64,000 nt of DNA from Hymenobacter puniceus (GCF_014333525.1 NZ_JACSCX010000008.1:85350-149349); one strand, 5' to 3'; shown: positions 31,872 through 41,960, numbered from the stretch's first letter. Notes: a model not told the origin generated them from the letters alone. Program-made: numbers and translations.

Positions 31872-33401
31872 CTACTTTGGCTGCCGCTGGTCGAAGTAGT
31901 CGGCCAGCAGGTACATCTGCTGGTTCAGCTCACGCATCTTGCTCAGCAGCGGCGTGTAGGGGTTCAGGTTGTTGTCCACGATGCCCTTGTTGGCGTTGGT
32001 GTTGGAGGGCTCGGCGCCCACGATGGTCGGGTCGTTGTCCTGGTACTTAAACCAGTGCCAGCCCACGCAATTCTTCGATTCCAGCAAGCCCAGCGTGAAA
32101 TTCTGGTAGAACAGGCCCCGGTCATTCTGCGTTTTCACCACCCAGCCGGCGCCGGCGGTGTTGGCCAGGCCGGGCGCGTCTTCGCCCTTCACGTACCATT
32201 CCGTCACCAGAAACGGCTTGCCGGCCGTCTGCTCCCACTCGCGCACCCAGCGCGGCTCGGGCGTCCAGTTGTTGTAGTAGTTGATGCTGATGGCGTCGAG
32301 GTACTGGCCGGCCACCTTCATCAGCTCGGGGTAGTAGCGCTGGGCGCCGTGAAAGCGGCAGCCGAGGTACATGTGGTTGGGGTCGTACTTTTTCATGGCC
32401 TTGGCCACGATGCTGAAGTAGCGGTCGGCGGCGTAGGCCAGAAACTCCTGGCGGTGTTGGTCGGTGATGGTTTCGAGGGTGATGTTGCGCGCGTCGGCCC
32501 ACTTCTTAGCGGCCTGGTAGCCGGGCTCGGTCTGGGGCAGCTTGAGGTAGCCGTCCAGGTTTTTGCGCAGCAGCGGCATCTCGTTATCGGAGAAGTAGCC
32601 GAACAGGTTCTTGTCGTTGCGGTATTGCGCCAGTTGCTTGGCGTGCTCCTCGGCAAACTCCTCGAAGCCGGGGTCAAACACGAAAATGACGTCGTTGGGG
32701 TAGCCTTTGTGGCCGGGCTGCACAAAGGTGCCACCGCGCTTGTCGCCGTACTTGCTCATGAAATCCAGGTTCACGGTGTAGGCCAGCGGCTTGTCGGCGC
32801 GGGCGTTTTCCGCCTGAATTTCCTTTGTCGCCGACCATGCGCCGGCGCCGTTGAAGCCGTTTTCGAGCAGGAACCGGCGGGTGCCGGCCATCCAGCCAGC
32901 CTGGTCCCGGAACTTGTCTTTCAACGCCTGCTGGTTGCGGACCGAGCGGCCGGGCTGTACATCGTTGGGAGCGTTGTGCAGAAAGTAGTAGCCGGCGGGG
33001 TCAATAGCCCACCAGCGCCCATTGATCTTCTCAACGTGGAAGAAGCCGGTGGCCTTAGCGCGCTTGTCCAGCCGGCCGCCGTATTTGCTCAGCTTCACGG
33101 TGCCCGGCCGGAAGCCCGGCAGCTGCGCCATGGAGCGCGTGGCGTAGCTCTTGTAGGCCGAGAAGCCGGCCTTGCCGTCAATAGTGGAGTTGTTAAGCGT
33201 CTTTTTGGCGTCTACGCGCAGGGTGTACTCGGTGGTATCGAGTTGCTGGGCGTGAGTGGTGATGAGGCCAGTCAGGAATAAGCTGGTTATCAGGCCAACA
33301 CGGTGTAGAGACGCATATTTGCGTCTCGTCGTTGAACGACAGGTGCGGGAGGCGCGGACGACGAGACGCAAATATGCGTCTCTACAGAAGGTGTTACTCA
33401 T
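31872..33401 (-). CDS. Agarase-like glycoside hydrolase (clan GH-A), with repeat-encoded N-terminus
   Basis: 509 residues. The catalytic part resembles bacterial beta-agarase-like enzymes: 'INGRWWAIDPAGYYFLHNAP', 'DKNLFGYFSDNEMP' (probable acid/base Glu) and 'PFLVTEWYVKG' (probable nucleophile Glu). Exact GH family and substrate are unclear. The start ATG at 33401 overlaps the GH2 stop as ATGA. From it, MSNTFC is followed by about 28 residues translated from a palindromic repeat (33304-33386), and only then the hydrophobic 'VGLITSLFLTGLITTHA' signal core. The repeat therefore lengthened the n-region of the signal peptide in frame. Confidence 0.75.
   Translation of the reverse strand: MSNTFCRDAYLRLVVRASRTCRSTTRRKYASLHRVGLITSLFLTGLITTHAQQLDTTEYTLRVDAKKTLNNSTIDGKAGFSAYKSYATRSMAQLPGFRPGTVKLSKYGGRLDKRAKATGFFHVEKINGRWWAIDPAGYYFLHNAPNDVQPGRSVRNQQALKDKFRDQAGWMAGTRRFLLENGFNGAGAWSATKEIQAENARADKPLAYTVNLDFMSKYGDKRGGTFVQPGHKGYPNDVIFVFDPGFEEFAEEHAKQLAQYRNDKNLFGYFSDNEMPLLRKNLDGYLKLPQTEPGYQAAKKWADARNITLETITDQHRQEFLAYAADRYFSIVAKAMKKYDPNHMYLGCRFHGAQRYYPELMKVAGQYLDAISINYYNNWTPEPRWVREWEQTAGKPFLVTEWYVKGEDAPGLANTAGAGWVVKTQNDRGLFYQNFTLGLLESKNCVGWHWFKYQDNDPTIVGAEPSNTNANKGIVDNNLNPYTPLLSKMRELNQQMYLLADYFDQRQPK
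33304..33386. repeat. Palindromic repeat, type 2, inside a coding region
   Basis: Arms 33304-33332 and 33358-33386 (TGTAGAGACGCATATTTGCG... and complement) are perfect over 29 bp with a 25-base spacer. It is inside the 5' end of the agarase-like gene and free of stops in that frame. Confidence 0.85.
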
Positions 33402-35266
33402 TTTCCGTCGTATTTGCGGGCCATCTGGCGGTAGTATCCCTGCAGCACGTAGTAGGCCTTTTTCTTCTGGCCGGTGCTCGAAATCAGGCCTTTGCGGTTG
33501 AAGCCGTTCTGGTACACCGGGTGTTGGCGGCGGGTGGCACGGAAGTCGGCCAGAATCCAGGGCGTCATGCCGCGCAGGCCAGGGATGGTGCTCAGCATTT
33601 TCAGCTGGTTCACGTACAGCGCCTCCTGGTATTCCTCGCTCCAGCGTGTGTTGGCGTCGCCGTGGTAGCCGGCTAATGCATCGCCGCCAAACTCACTGAC
33701 CATCACTGGCTTGTTGTATTTGATATCGAAGGTGTACTTGGTGATTTCGCCGGGCTTGCCGCCCCAGTACCAGCCGGCGTACTCATTGAAGCTGGTTAGG
33801 TCCAGAAACTCGCCCAACGGGTCGTCCACGTGCACTACGTTGTCGGGGGTGCGGTGCAGCTCCAGGGCCGCCGAAATCAGGCGGGTGTCGTCGAGGGTGC
33901 GGGCTTTTTGGGCGAGGCTACTCATGAACTTCAGGCGCGGCGCACCCAGCGGCGTTTCGTTGCCCACGCTCCACACCACCACGCTGGCGCGGTTTTTCCC
34001 CATCGAAATCAGGTCCGTAAGCTGCTGCTCGGCGTTCTGGTAGGTGGCTGGGTTTTCCCAGGCAATGGTCCAGTACACCGGCACTTCGGCCCACACCAGC
34101 AAGCCCATTTCGTCGGCCAGCTTGAGCATGGTTTCGTTGTGCGGGTAGTGGGCCAGACGCACGTAGTTGCAGCCCAGCTCCTTGGCCCAGGTCAGCAGCA
34201 TGCGCAGGTCGCCCTCGCCACGGGCCCGGCCCGGAATCAGCGGGTTTTCGTCGTGGATGCTGATGCCGCGCATGTAGAGGCTGCGGCCGTTAAGCAGGAT
34301 GTCCTGCCCCCGCGTCTCAATCGTGCGGAAACCGATGCGGTCCTGCACGGCGTCGGAGCCGCTCGTCAAGCTCACCGCGTACAGCCTGGGGCTCTGCGGC
34401 GACCAGTGCGCAAGCTTTTTGGCCGGCACGCTGAACGTGGCGCGGCCTTCGGCGTTGGTTTGTACGGTCTGTCTGAGGCCAGCCTCGCCGATGCTGAGCG
34501 TCACGACCTGGTTGGCGCGGCCCTCGCCGGCCAGCTGCACGTAGCCGGCCACCGTATTCGCGTCGCCTTTGGCCAGCTGTACTTTGTAGTCGCTGATGTA
34601 GGTGGCGGGCGTTTCGGCAATGAACACGTCGCGCGTGATGCCGCCGTAGTTCCACCAGTCGGTATTGATGGTCGGGACTTCCTCGGGCCGGCGGGTATTG
34701 TCGGCCTTCACCACCACAAAGTTGTCGCCGGAGGCGCTGAGCTGGCTGGTGATGTCGTACTGAATCGGGGTGAAGCCGCCCTTGTGCATGCCCAGCTTCT
34801 TGCCGTTGAGGTAGATGTGCGCCTCGTAGTTGATGGCCCCGAAGTACAGAAAGTACCGCTTGCCGGCCTTGGGCGTCAGCGTGAAGCTTTTCTTGTACCA
34901 GATGGTGCCCTCGTAGTAGAGCAGCTCCGGCCGCTGCGAGTTCCAGTCGCCCGGAATCTGCATGGCCTGCGACTTGTCGAAGTCGTACTCAATCAGCTCT
35001 TCCTCCTGCTTGCTGCTGGGCTTGGCGTTATCATAGTAGCCCCCCTTGCCCGATTTCGACTGGTCAAAGGCCTCGCGGCGGTAGTCGTAGAAGCCGTTTT
35101 CGTAGGGGTCGATGATGTAGTTCCAGCTGCCGTTGAGGCTTAGCACGCTGCGCCCCGGCGCGTTTTGCAGCAGCGCCGACTGGGCCTGTAGCAGCCGGCT
35201 GCTAAAGGTGCCCAGCAGCAGCGCGGCGGCGGCCGTCAGCACCTTCATCAGGTTCAGTGAAGTCAT
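33398..35266 (-). CDS. GH2 beta-glucuronidase-like enzyme, exported
   Basis: 622 residues. A signal peptide (1-29) is followed by the GH2 jelly-roll domain (~40-220), an Ig-like domain (~220-315) and a TIM barrel. Acid/base Glu437 is in WSVGNETPL and nucleophile Glu525 in VMVSEFGG. An N-x-K motif (Asn590-Lys592, GFNRKG), which in beta-glucuronidases recognises the uronate carboxylate, is present. It would release glucuronate in the periplasm, feeding ExuT/UxaC. Its stop overlaps the next gene's start. The assignment as glucuronidase rather than galactosidase rests on that motif and the context. Confidence 0.85.
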   Translation of the reverse strand: MTSLNLMKVLTAAAALLLGTFSSRLLQAQSALLQNAPGRSVLSLNGSWNYIIDPYENGFYDYRREAFDQSKSGKGGYYDNAKPSSKQEEELIEYDFDKSQAMQIPGDWNSQRPELLYYEGTIWYKKSFTLTPKAGKRYFLYFGAINYEAHIYLNGKKLGMHKGGFTPIQYDITSQLSASGDNFVVVKADNTRRPEEVPTINTDWWNYGGITRDVFIAETPATYISDYKVQLAKGDANTVAGYVQLAGEGRANQVVTLSIGEAGLRQTVQTNAEGRATFSVPAKKLAHWSPQSPRLYAVSLTSGSDAVQDRIGFRTIETRGQDILLNGRSLYMRGISIHDENPLIPGRARGEGDLRMLLTWAKELGCNYVRLAHYPHNETMLKLADEMGLLVWAEVPVYWTIAWENPATYQNAEQQLTDLISMGKNRASVVVWSVGNETPLGAPRLKFMSSLAQKARTLDDTRLISAALELHRTPDNVVHVDDPLGEFLDLTSFNEYAGWYWGGKPGEITKYTFDIKYNKPVMVSEFGGDALAGYHGDANTRWSEEYQEALYVNQLKMLSTIPGLRGMTPWILADFRATRRQHPVYQNGFNRKGLISSTGQKKKAYYVLQGYYRQMARKYDGK

Positions 35267-35373
35267 GAGGGGTAAAAAAGGGAGGGGGAGAGGAGTGTGC
35301 CAGTGCGCCGAGGCAGCCAGACCCTTGCAGGAGCCTGGTTGCGCTTGGCATGTACTTCACTTTTTCACACACT

Positions 35374-36861
35374 TTAGTTGTAGCCCGGATTCTGGGTGAG
35401 GATTGGGTTGGTCTGGATTTCCTGGATTGGCAAGGCTTGCAGCAGCTCATACGCCTGCACCTGGATGGGCGTGCCAGTGGTGCCGTTGTTGGGCCGGATG
35501 TTGTACTGCGCGAAGAAGGCGTTCATCACCGGAATGGCGCGGTCGGTGCGCAGCAGATCAAACCAGCGGTGGCCTTCCATATTCAGCTCCAGCCGCCGCT
35601 CACGCTCCAGCGCCAGCTTCACGTCGGCCTGCGAGAGGGTGGCGGCTAGGGCCGGCACACCGGCGCGGGTGCGCACCCGGTTGAGCTGCGTAATGGCCAG
35701 GGCGGGCGTGTTCTGCTCGTTCAGGGCCTCGGCGTACATGAGTAGCACGTCGGCGTAGCGCAGCACAATCCAGTCGTTTTCGGCGTCCAGCGAGGCCGTG
35801 GGCGTATCAGCGTACTTCTTGGTGTAGAAGGTGTTCACGCCGCCCACCGGCGTCGAGCCGTAGGAGGCCACGGCGCGGGTGTCGGCGGGGCCGCTGGCCG
35901 TGAAGGCCGCCACCAGGTCGGGGTGGATGATGTTGAACTGGTCGGAAGTGCCCACGTTGCCCACCAGCGCCGGCGTCACGGCGAAGTAGTTGGCGAACGG
36001 ACTGCCCACGCCGAGGCCACCTTTGCTGTAGCGCACCGCAAACAGAATCTCACTGTTCATCTCGTTTGTGAGGGAGAAAATGTTGGCGTAGGTGGGCTGC
36101 AGCGCATAGGTGCCGGCGTCAATCACCTGCTTGAGCTTGACGGCGGCCTCGTTGTATTTCTTTTGCGTGAGGTACACCTTGCCTAGCAACCCCTGCGCGG
36201 CACCTTTGGTGGCGCGGCCCAGGTTGGCGGCGTTCTGCGTCACGGGCAGGCTGGCTTCGGCGTCCAGCAGGTCTTGCTCAATCTGGGTGTAGACCTGCGC
36301 GGTGGGCGTGCGCCCGAATGTGTAGGCGTCGGCGATAGTAGCAATTTCGCTGGTCACCAGCGGCACGTCGCCCCAGATGCGCACGGCGTTGAAGTAGGCC
36401 AGGGCCCGGATAAACTTCACTTCCGCGTTCAGGCGGTTGCGGGTGGCCTCGGTCAGCTTCACGGCCGCGCCGCGGGTCAGAATCACGTTGCAGCGCGCAA
36501 TGGTGCGGTAGGTCACCGTCCACTGGCTTTGCAGGCGGGCGTTGGTGGGCGTGACGGTGAAGAAGTCGAACTCGTTGATGTTCTGCCCCGAAATAACCGA
36601 CGTGCTGTTGTCGGAAGGCACTTCGGCAAACACGAACAGCCCGTTGTTGGAGCCCGCCTTGCCATAGATGTCCTGCAGGCCCGCATACGCCGCCGATACG
36701 CCGGTCACGAGGCTGAGCGAGTCGTTGTAGCCCTCGGTGGTGGGGATGCGGGTGGGGTCGTTGAGGTCAATGAACTCCTTGTCGCAGGAGGTGGTGCCCA
36801 GCAGGGTGGTCCCCAGCAGCGCCGCGCAGCCTGCACTGGTGAGTAGTTTCTTGAAAGCCAT
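35374..36861 (-). CDS. susD: SusD/RagB-family glycan-binding lipoprotein
   Basis: 495 residues. A lipoprotein signal (MAFKKLLTSAGCAALLGT..., lipobox near TSCDK) and SusD features: 'YAGLQDIYGKAGSNNG', 'NAEVKFIRALAYFNAVRIWG', TPR-like 'ATKGAAQGLLGKVYLTQKKY', and the C-terminal 'ERRLELNMEGHRWFDLLRT'. It forms the lid of the SusC transporter and binds oligosaccharide at the cell surface. It follows susC with 137 bp between. Confidence 0.95.
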   Translation of the reverse strand: MAFKKLLTSAGCAALLGTTLLGTTSCDKEFIDLNDPTRIPTTEGYNDSLSLVTGVSAAYAGLQDIYGKAGSNNGLFVFAEVPSDNSTSVISGQNINEFDFFTVTPTNARLQSQWTVTYRTIARCNVILTRGAAVKLTEATRNRLNAEVKFIRALAYFNAVRIWGDVPLVTSEIATIADAYTFGRTPTAQVYTQIEQDLLDAEASLPVTQNAANLGRATKGAAQGLLGKVYLTQKKYNEAAVKLKQVIDAGTYALQPTYANIFSLTNEMNSEILFAVRYSKGGLGVGSPFANYFAVTPALVGNVGTSDQFNIIHPDLVAAFTASGPADTRAVASYGSTPVGGVNTFYTKKYADTPTASLDAENDWIVLRYADVLLMYAEALNEQNTPALAITQLNRVRTRAGVPALAATLSQADVKLALERERRLELNMEGHRWFDLLRTDRAIPVMNAFFAQYNIRPNNGTTGTPIQVQAYELLQALPIQEIQTNPILTQNPGYN

Positions 36862-36998
36862 GGGAATTGAGTGCTTAGTAGTTAGGGCCTGGGACTTAGG
36901 TACTGGTGCTTGGTTTAGGGCGTTTGAGAAGCTGGCAGAGGCCTTAGTGGCTCTCATTAACACTCTCGTCACTCCAGGCGCAGTCACCAGGTCCTCCA

Positions 36999-39900
36999 TT
37001 AGAAACCGACGTTGACGCCCAGCGTGATGGTGCGGGCCATGGGGTAGGAACCCTGGTCGACGCCGTAGGTGGGCTGCGTGGTGTTGCCGAAGTTGTTGGC
37101 CTCGGGGTTGTAGCCGAAATACTTGGTGAAGGTGTACAGGTTCTGCGCGGCCACGTAGATGCCGGCGCTCTGCAAGCCGCCGCGTTTGGCCCATTCCGTT
37201 GGGATGTTGTAGCGCACCGTCACGTTGCGCACGCGCAGGAATGAGGCGTCGTGCACGAAGCGCGAGCTAAACTCCCGGATCGACGGCGACGGGCTGGAGG
37301 TGGCGCGGGGCTCCATGCCGTTGCCGGGGTCGTCGGCCGAGCGCCAGCGGTCCAGCACGTTGGTGCGGGCGTTGGCCTGGCCGGGGAAGTTGTTTACGTA
37401 CCGGTCGCCACCGTACAGAATGTCGTTGCCCTGCGAGCCCTGCAGCGTCACGGCCAGCGACAGGCGCTTGTAGCCGAAAGTGTTCTGCAGACCGAAGGTG
37501 AAGTCGGGGAATGGGTTGCCGATAACGCCGATGTCGCCAGCGTTAATTACCCCGTCACCGTTCTTGTCGGCATACTTGATGTCGCCGGGCACGGTGGCGC
37601 CGGTGCCAAATTTGGGGCTGCTGTCCACGTCGGCCTGGTCGCGGTACACACCAATCTGCTCGTAGCCATAGAACAAGCCCAGCGGCTGGCCCGGCACCAC
37701 CCGGATGGAGCTGGTGTAGCCAAACACGGCGTCGTAGAGCAGCTGGTCGTTTTCGCCGGCCAGCGCCATCACCTGGTTTCGGTTGAACGACAGGTTAGCG
37801 GCCGTGTTCCAGGTGAAGTCACTGCCCACGAAGTTGGCCGTGTTCAGCTGAAACTCCACGCCGCGGTTGCGCACCTCACCCACGTTGGCCAGCGCCCGCG
37901 TGGAGTAGCCGATAATGGCCGGAATGTTACGGTTGAGCAGCAGGTCGGTGGTGTTGCGCTGGTAGGCGGCCACCGTCAGGTACAGCCGGTCGCCGAACAA
38001 ACCCACGTCGAGGCCGGCATCAAACTGGGTGTTGGTTTCCCAAGTGAGGTCGCGCAGGGCCACGCCGTTGGGCGCAAACCCGAAGGCGCGGGTGCCGGTG
38101 TTGGTGCCGAATACGTAGTTGGCGCTCTGCTGGTAGCTCTGGTAAGAGTAGTCGCCGATGTTGTTGTTGCCGGTTACGCCGTAGCTGGCGCGCAGCTTCA
38201 GTTCACTGATGGCCGGAATGGCCTTGACGAAGGCTTCCTCGCCTACCCGCCAGGCGGCCGCCACCGACGGGAACGTGGCGTAGCGGTTGTCGGGCCCGAA
38301 GCGCGAGGAGCCGTCGGTGCGCAGAGCGGCGGTCAGAATGTAGCGCTCCTTGAAGGCGTAATCCACGCGGCCAAACACCGAGCTCAGCGAGTTAGCCGAG
38401 TAGCCGGCGCCGCCGAAAATCTGGCCCGCGCCGGTCACGTATTCCACCGACGTGTTGGTGTAGGTGCCGGTCTGGCCCAGCACGTTGCTGCTTTCGTTGG
38501 TGTTGTACTGGGCGGCGTAGCCGGCTAGCAGCGTCACGTTGTGGTCGAGGCCGAGCGTGCGGTTGTAGGTGGCCGTGTTTTCCCACACCCAGTTGTAGTT
38601 GGTGTTGTTGAGCTGCCGCGCGTCGATGTTGTTGAGCACCGGATTCGAGAGGTTGGCGCTGCGCGAGTTGTTGGTGGGCAGCGTGGCCGGCACGTAGATG
38701 CCGCGGCGGTTGGCCAGCAGCTCAGCCCCGAAGTTGGTGCGCAGGTTCAGGCCCTTTATCACCTCGAAATCGAGGAAGGTGCTGCCCAGCGCCCGCACGG
38801 CGTTAGCGCGGTCCTGATACAGGTCCAGCGGCGCAATCGGGTTCAGCAGGTCGCTGATGGTGATGGTGTTGGCCGGGAAGGCATTGCTGATCAGGCCATA
38901 GTCGCCGTTGCCGAGGCGGGCCGGCACCACCGGCGCCAGGATCAGGGCCGTCGTCACGGCGGCCGTTTCGCCGCCCGGGCCGCCGCCCGTGATGTTGCCG
39001 CCGTTGTAGCTGCCCGAAATCGGCCGCACGTCGGTGCGGGCAAACGAAGGCGCTAGGTTCAGGCCGATTTTCAGCTTGTTGCTCAACTGCGCGTCATAGT
39101 TGGCCCGCAGTGAAAATCGCTCGAACCCGGTGCCCTTCACGATGCCCGTTTGCTTGAAATAGCCGCCTGAGATGTAGAACCGACTCTTTTCCGCCCCGCC
39201 CGAAGCCGAGAGCTGGTAGTTCTGCTGCAAGCCGGTCCGGAAAATCTCGTCCTGCCAATCGGTGTCGGCCAGGGTGTTGGGGTCTACTTGCAGCGCCGCC
39301 GGAATCACGCGGCCGCCGTTGGTAAACGACTCTTTCAGGTAGTCCAGATACTGGTCGCGGTTGAGGACATCCACGGTTTTGGCCACCTGCTGAATGCCGG
39401 TGTTGGCGTTGAAGCTGAAGCGCGTCTTGCCGGCCTGGCCCCGTTTGGTGGTCACGATGACGATGCCGTTGCCGCCGCGCGAGCCGTAGATGGCGCAGGC
39501 CGCCGCGTCCTTCAGAACCTGGATGCTCTGGATGTCGCCGGGCGGAATCTGGTTGTAATTGTCGGCGCTGTTGAGCGGGTAGCCGTCCACCACGTACAGC
39601 GGGCTGTTGCCAGCCGAAATCGAGCCCAGCCCCCGGATGCGGATTACGGCACCTGCACCCGGCTCGCCGGACGGCTCCGTAATCTGCGCGCCCGCCACCA
39701 GACCCACCAGCGCCTCGGAGGGCGAAGCCACCGGAATCAACTCTACATCCTTGGCCGAAATCGAGGCAATGGAGGTGGTAAGCAGCTTTTTCTCCTGCAC
39801 GCCGTAGCCCACCACTACCACTTCACTCAGCGTCTTGTTGTCGGGGGCCAGCGAGATATTCACGGAGGTGCGGCCGCCCACCGCCACTTCCTGCGGCAGG

Positions 39901-40196
39901 TAGCCGATGAAGCTGAAGACCAGCGTAGCATCCTCGGCCGCCGTGATGGAGTAGCGGCCATCGGCATCGGTCTGGGTGCCGTTGGAGGTGCCGCGTACCA
40001 CCACGTTCACGCCGGGAAGGCCCGCACCCCGTTCATCCAGAATGCGCCCTTTTATAGTGATATCGGCAACTGGCGCGGCGGGCCGCACAACGGCCGCGTA
40101 GGCCGGCCCAGCCGGCAGCGCCAATGCCAGAGCCGGTAGTAGCGCCAGCGGCGTGGCAGCCCAGCTGAGCGGGAAGGCAAGTAAAGAACGAGTCAT
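36999..40196 (-). CDS. susC: SusC/RagA-family TonB-dependent outer-membrane transporter
   Basis: 1,065 residues, normal for SusC. After a signal peptide come a carboxypeptidase-D-like regulatory domain (~45-125, 'GRILDERGAGLPGVNVVVRG'), a TonB box near 'EVVVVGYGVQEKK', the plug ('IRIRGLGSISAGNSPLYVVD', 'IYGSRGGNGIVIVTTKRG') and a beta barrel to the C-terminal aromatic 'TITLGVNVGF'. It imports oligosaccharides with SusD. It is divergent from lacI-type gene 40938; operator at 40407. Confidence 0.95.
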   Translation of the reverse strand: MTRSLLAFPLSWAATPLALLPALALALPAGPAYAAVVRPAAPVADITIKGRILDERGAGLPGVNVVVRGTSNGTQTDADGRYSITAAEDATLVFSFIGYLPQEVAVGGRTSVNISLAPDNKTLSEVVVVGYGVQEKKLLTTSIASISAKDVELIPVASPSEALVGLVAGAQITEPSGEPGAGAVIRIRGLGSISAGNSPLYVVDGYPLNSADNYNQIPPGDIQSIQVLKDAAACAIYGSRGGNGIVIVTTKRGQAGKTRFSFNANTGIQQVAKTVDVLNRDQYLDYLKESFTNGGRVIPAALQVDPNTLADTDWQDEIFRTGLQQNYQLSASGGAEKSRFYISGGYFKQTGIVKGTGFERFSLRANYDAQLSNKLKIGLNLAPSFARTDVRPISGSYNGGNITGGGPGGETAAVTTALILAPVVPARLGNGDYGLISNAFPANTITISDLLNPIAPLDLYQDRANAVRALGSTFLDFEVIKGLNLRTNFGAELLANRRGIYVPATLPTNNSRSANLSNPVLNNIDARQLNNTNYNWVWENTATYNRTLGLDHNVTLLAGYAAQYNTNESSNVLGQTGTYTNTSVEYVTGAGQIFGGAGYSANSLSSVFGRVDYAFKERYILTAALRTDGSSRFGPDNRYATFPSVAAAWRVGEEAFVKAIPAISELKLRASYGVTGNNNIGDYSYQSYQQSANYVFGTNTGTRAFGFAPNGVALRDLTWETNTQFDAGLDVGLFGDRLYLTVAAYQRNTTDLLLNRNIPAIIGYSTRALANVGEVRNRGVEFQLNTANFVGSDFTWNTAANLSFNRNQVMALAGENDQLLYDAVFGYTSSIRVVPGQPLGLFYGYEQIGVYRDQADVDSSPKFGTGATVPGDIKYADKNGDGVINAGDIGVIGNPFPDFTFGLQNTFGYKRLSLAVTLQGSQGNDILYGGDRYVNNFPGQANARTNVLDRWRSADDPGNGMEPRATSSPSPSIREFSSRFVHDASFLRVRNVTVRYNIPTEWAKRGGLQSAGIYVAAQNLYTFTKYFGYNPEANNFGNTTQPTYGVDQGSYPMARTITLGVNVGF

Positions 40197-40406
40197 ACTA
40201 GTGGGAATTGGGGTGTGGCAAATCGGGAACGGAAACCGGAGCGCGGCCCGTAAGAAGCGGACAACCTTTCAGAGACGGAGTAGGAGCTGTTGTCTGACGC
40301 TGGGCAGGCGATTGACTACGTCGGAGTTAGTGCTCACTCTGCCGACTTCGCCCTGCTAAGTACAGTACATTTAGCAGCGATGCAGCACGTCAAATGCGGG
40401 TTTATC

Positions 40407-40422
40407 TACGCAAACGTTTACA
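40407..40422. promoter_or_regulatory. LacI-family operator 2
   Basis: TACGCAAACGTTTACA, matching the consensus at 12-13 of 16 positions and fully in the AAACGTTT core, in the 741-bp gap between susC and the divergent regulator gene (40197-40937). It is 211 bp ahead of susC, so it may control susC and the regulator. No other gene is visible in the gap. Confidence 0.75.
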
Positions 40423-40937
40423 TCAGATTGCGCCGCCACTGTGCCTGTCCGTTCACCGGCTAGCCCCTCAACTCGCGCTGCTAGGCCGCTTTGCCGGAGG
40501 CATTGAGGAAAAGCCGCGCGTAGACCGGTGCAGCGCCTGCAAAAGTGCCGGGGCCACATCAACGATCCGGGGCTGGGGAAGGAGCTGCTGGATAAGAGCC
40601 GTTTGGTGCCGCGCCCACTAACTATTGCCGCCTCCGGAGTATTGCTCGGGAGTACCATGCTTACTCCGGCTTGCGACCACCGGCCGCTATTTACCACGCC
40701 CTGAGAACTGTTTCGGGTTTGGCTGCTGCCGCAGGCGACGGTGCTTGTCGCTCTATGCCCGCCGCTCACCAGTCTGAGAGGTCGCCCGTTCTGCGGAATG
40801 CCGGCCAACTGTTTTTCGGCAGAGGCACTATCCCTGCCCGCCAAAGGTCTGCGCAGACATGTTTCGAGAATAAAGTAGCTTTAGGGTGGAAGAGTGGCTG
40901 TTCTTCTGTCTGTCTGCTCTTGGCTTCACTGTCCCGC

Positions 40938-41960
40938 ATGAGTTCCGTTACCCTAAAACAACTCGCCCACGAATTAAAGCTTTCCATTGCTACTGTCTCG
41001 CGCGCCTTGCAGGACAGCTACGAAGTATCCGCCGAAACCAAGGAGCGGGTACGGGCGCTGGCCGTCGAGCTGGATTACCGGCCCAATGAATACGCCAGCA
41101 GTCTGCGTCGCAATATCAGCAAGACTATTGGCGTCGTTATTCCGGAAGTCAACAACCACTTTTTTTCGCTGGCCATCAATGGCATTGAGGAGGTGGCCCG
41201 GCAAAATGGCTACCATGTGCTTATTTACCTTACCCACGACGATTTTGAGCGGGAAGTAGCTATCACCCAGTATCTCACCGGCGGCCGCGTGGATGGGCTG
41301 CTGATGTCGGTCGCCAGTGGTAGCAAGGATTTCACGCACCTGCAGAAGCTGCACGCCAGCAAGCCGGCCATCGTGTTTTTTGACCGGGTTTGTGAGGCCC
41401 TACAAACAGCCCACGTCACCACCAACGATTACGAAAGCGGCTATCGGGCTACGCAACATCTACTGCAGGCTGGCTGCCACCATATTGCGCACCTGCTCAT
41501 TTCAGGCAACCTTTCCATCGGGCGTATGCGCATGCAGGGCTATCAGGCGGCGCTGCAGCACGCTGGCCTGCTCTTCGACGAGACACTAGTGCTCAGTGGC
41601 GAAGGTGACGACGACCAAAACACCCGCCTCATCACCGAGTTGCTGCGCAGCCGTCCCGAAATAGACGGCATATTTGCCTCCGTTGAGCGGCTGGCCATTA
41701 GCAGCTACCAGGCTTGCCACACACTCGGCCGGGCTATCCCTAACGACATCAAAATTATTGGTTTCTCTAACCTGAACATAGCAGCGTTGCTCAATCCCGG
41801 CCTTTCCACTATCACGCAGCCCGCCTACGAAATTGGACGTGAGGCCGCTAAAATCCTGTTGCGGGCTGTTGAGAAGAAGCGGCCTATTGGGCCTGCGCAG
41901 AGCGTAGTGCTGGAGTCAGAACTGTTCGTGCGCTGCTCCACGGCTGGTAGTCAGGGGTAG
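40938..41960 (+). CDS. LacI/GalR-family transcriptional regulator of the locus
   Basis: 340 residues. The N-terminal HTH is 'VTLKQLAHELKLSIATVSRA' with the hinge helix 'ASSLRRNISKTIGVVIPEV', followed by a periplasmic-binding-protein-like sensor domain ('RVDGLLMSVASGS', 'GLSTITQPAYEIGREAAKIL'). It would bind palindromes with a central CG such as AAACGTTT and let go, or bind, on a sugar signal, perhaps a glucuronate-pathway intermediate. ATG 40938 is chosen because the HTH begins 4 residues later; the frame is open to 40671. Confidence 0.92.
   Translation: MSSVTLKQLAHELKLSIATVSRALQDSYEVSAETKERVRALAVELDYRPNEYASSLRRNISKTIGVVIPEVNNHFFSLAINGIEEVARQNGYHVLIYLTHDDFEREVAITQYLTGGRVDGLLMSVASGSKDFTHLQKLHASKPAIVFFDRVCEALQTAHVTTNDYESGYRATQHLLQAGCHHIAHLLISGNLSIGRMRMQGYQAALQHAGLLFDETLVLSGEGDDDQNTRLITELLRSRPEIDGIFASVERLAISSYQACHTLGRAIPNDIKIIGFSNLNIAALLNPGLSTITQPAYEIGREAAKILLRAVEKKRPIGPAQSVVLESELFVRCSTAGSQG

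Noticed and set aside
32055..33281. 408-codon plus-strand frame opposite the agarase-like gene
   Set aside because: Antisense shadow with shadow-type composition.
33830..35143. 437-codon plus-strand frame opposite the GH2 gene
   Set aside because: Antisense shadow; no motif, whereas GH2 catalytic motifs are on the minus strand.
37251..38528. 425-codon plus-strand frame opposite susC
   Set aside because: Shadow of susC in GC-rich sequence; Val/Gly/His/Gln-rich composition without domains, while the minus-strand SusC is clear.
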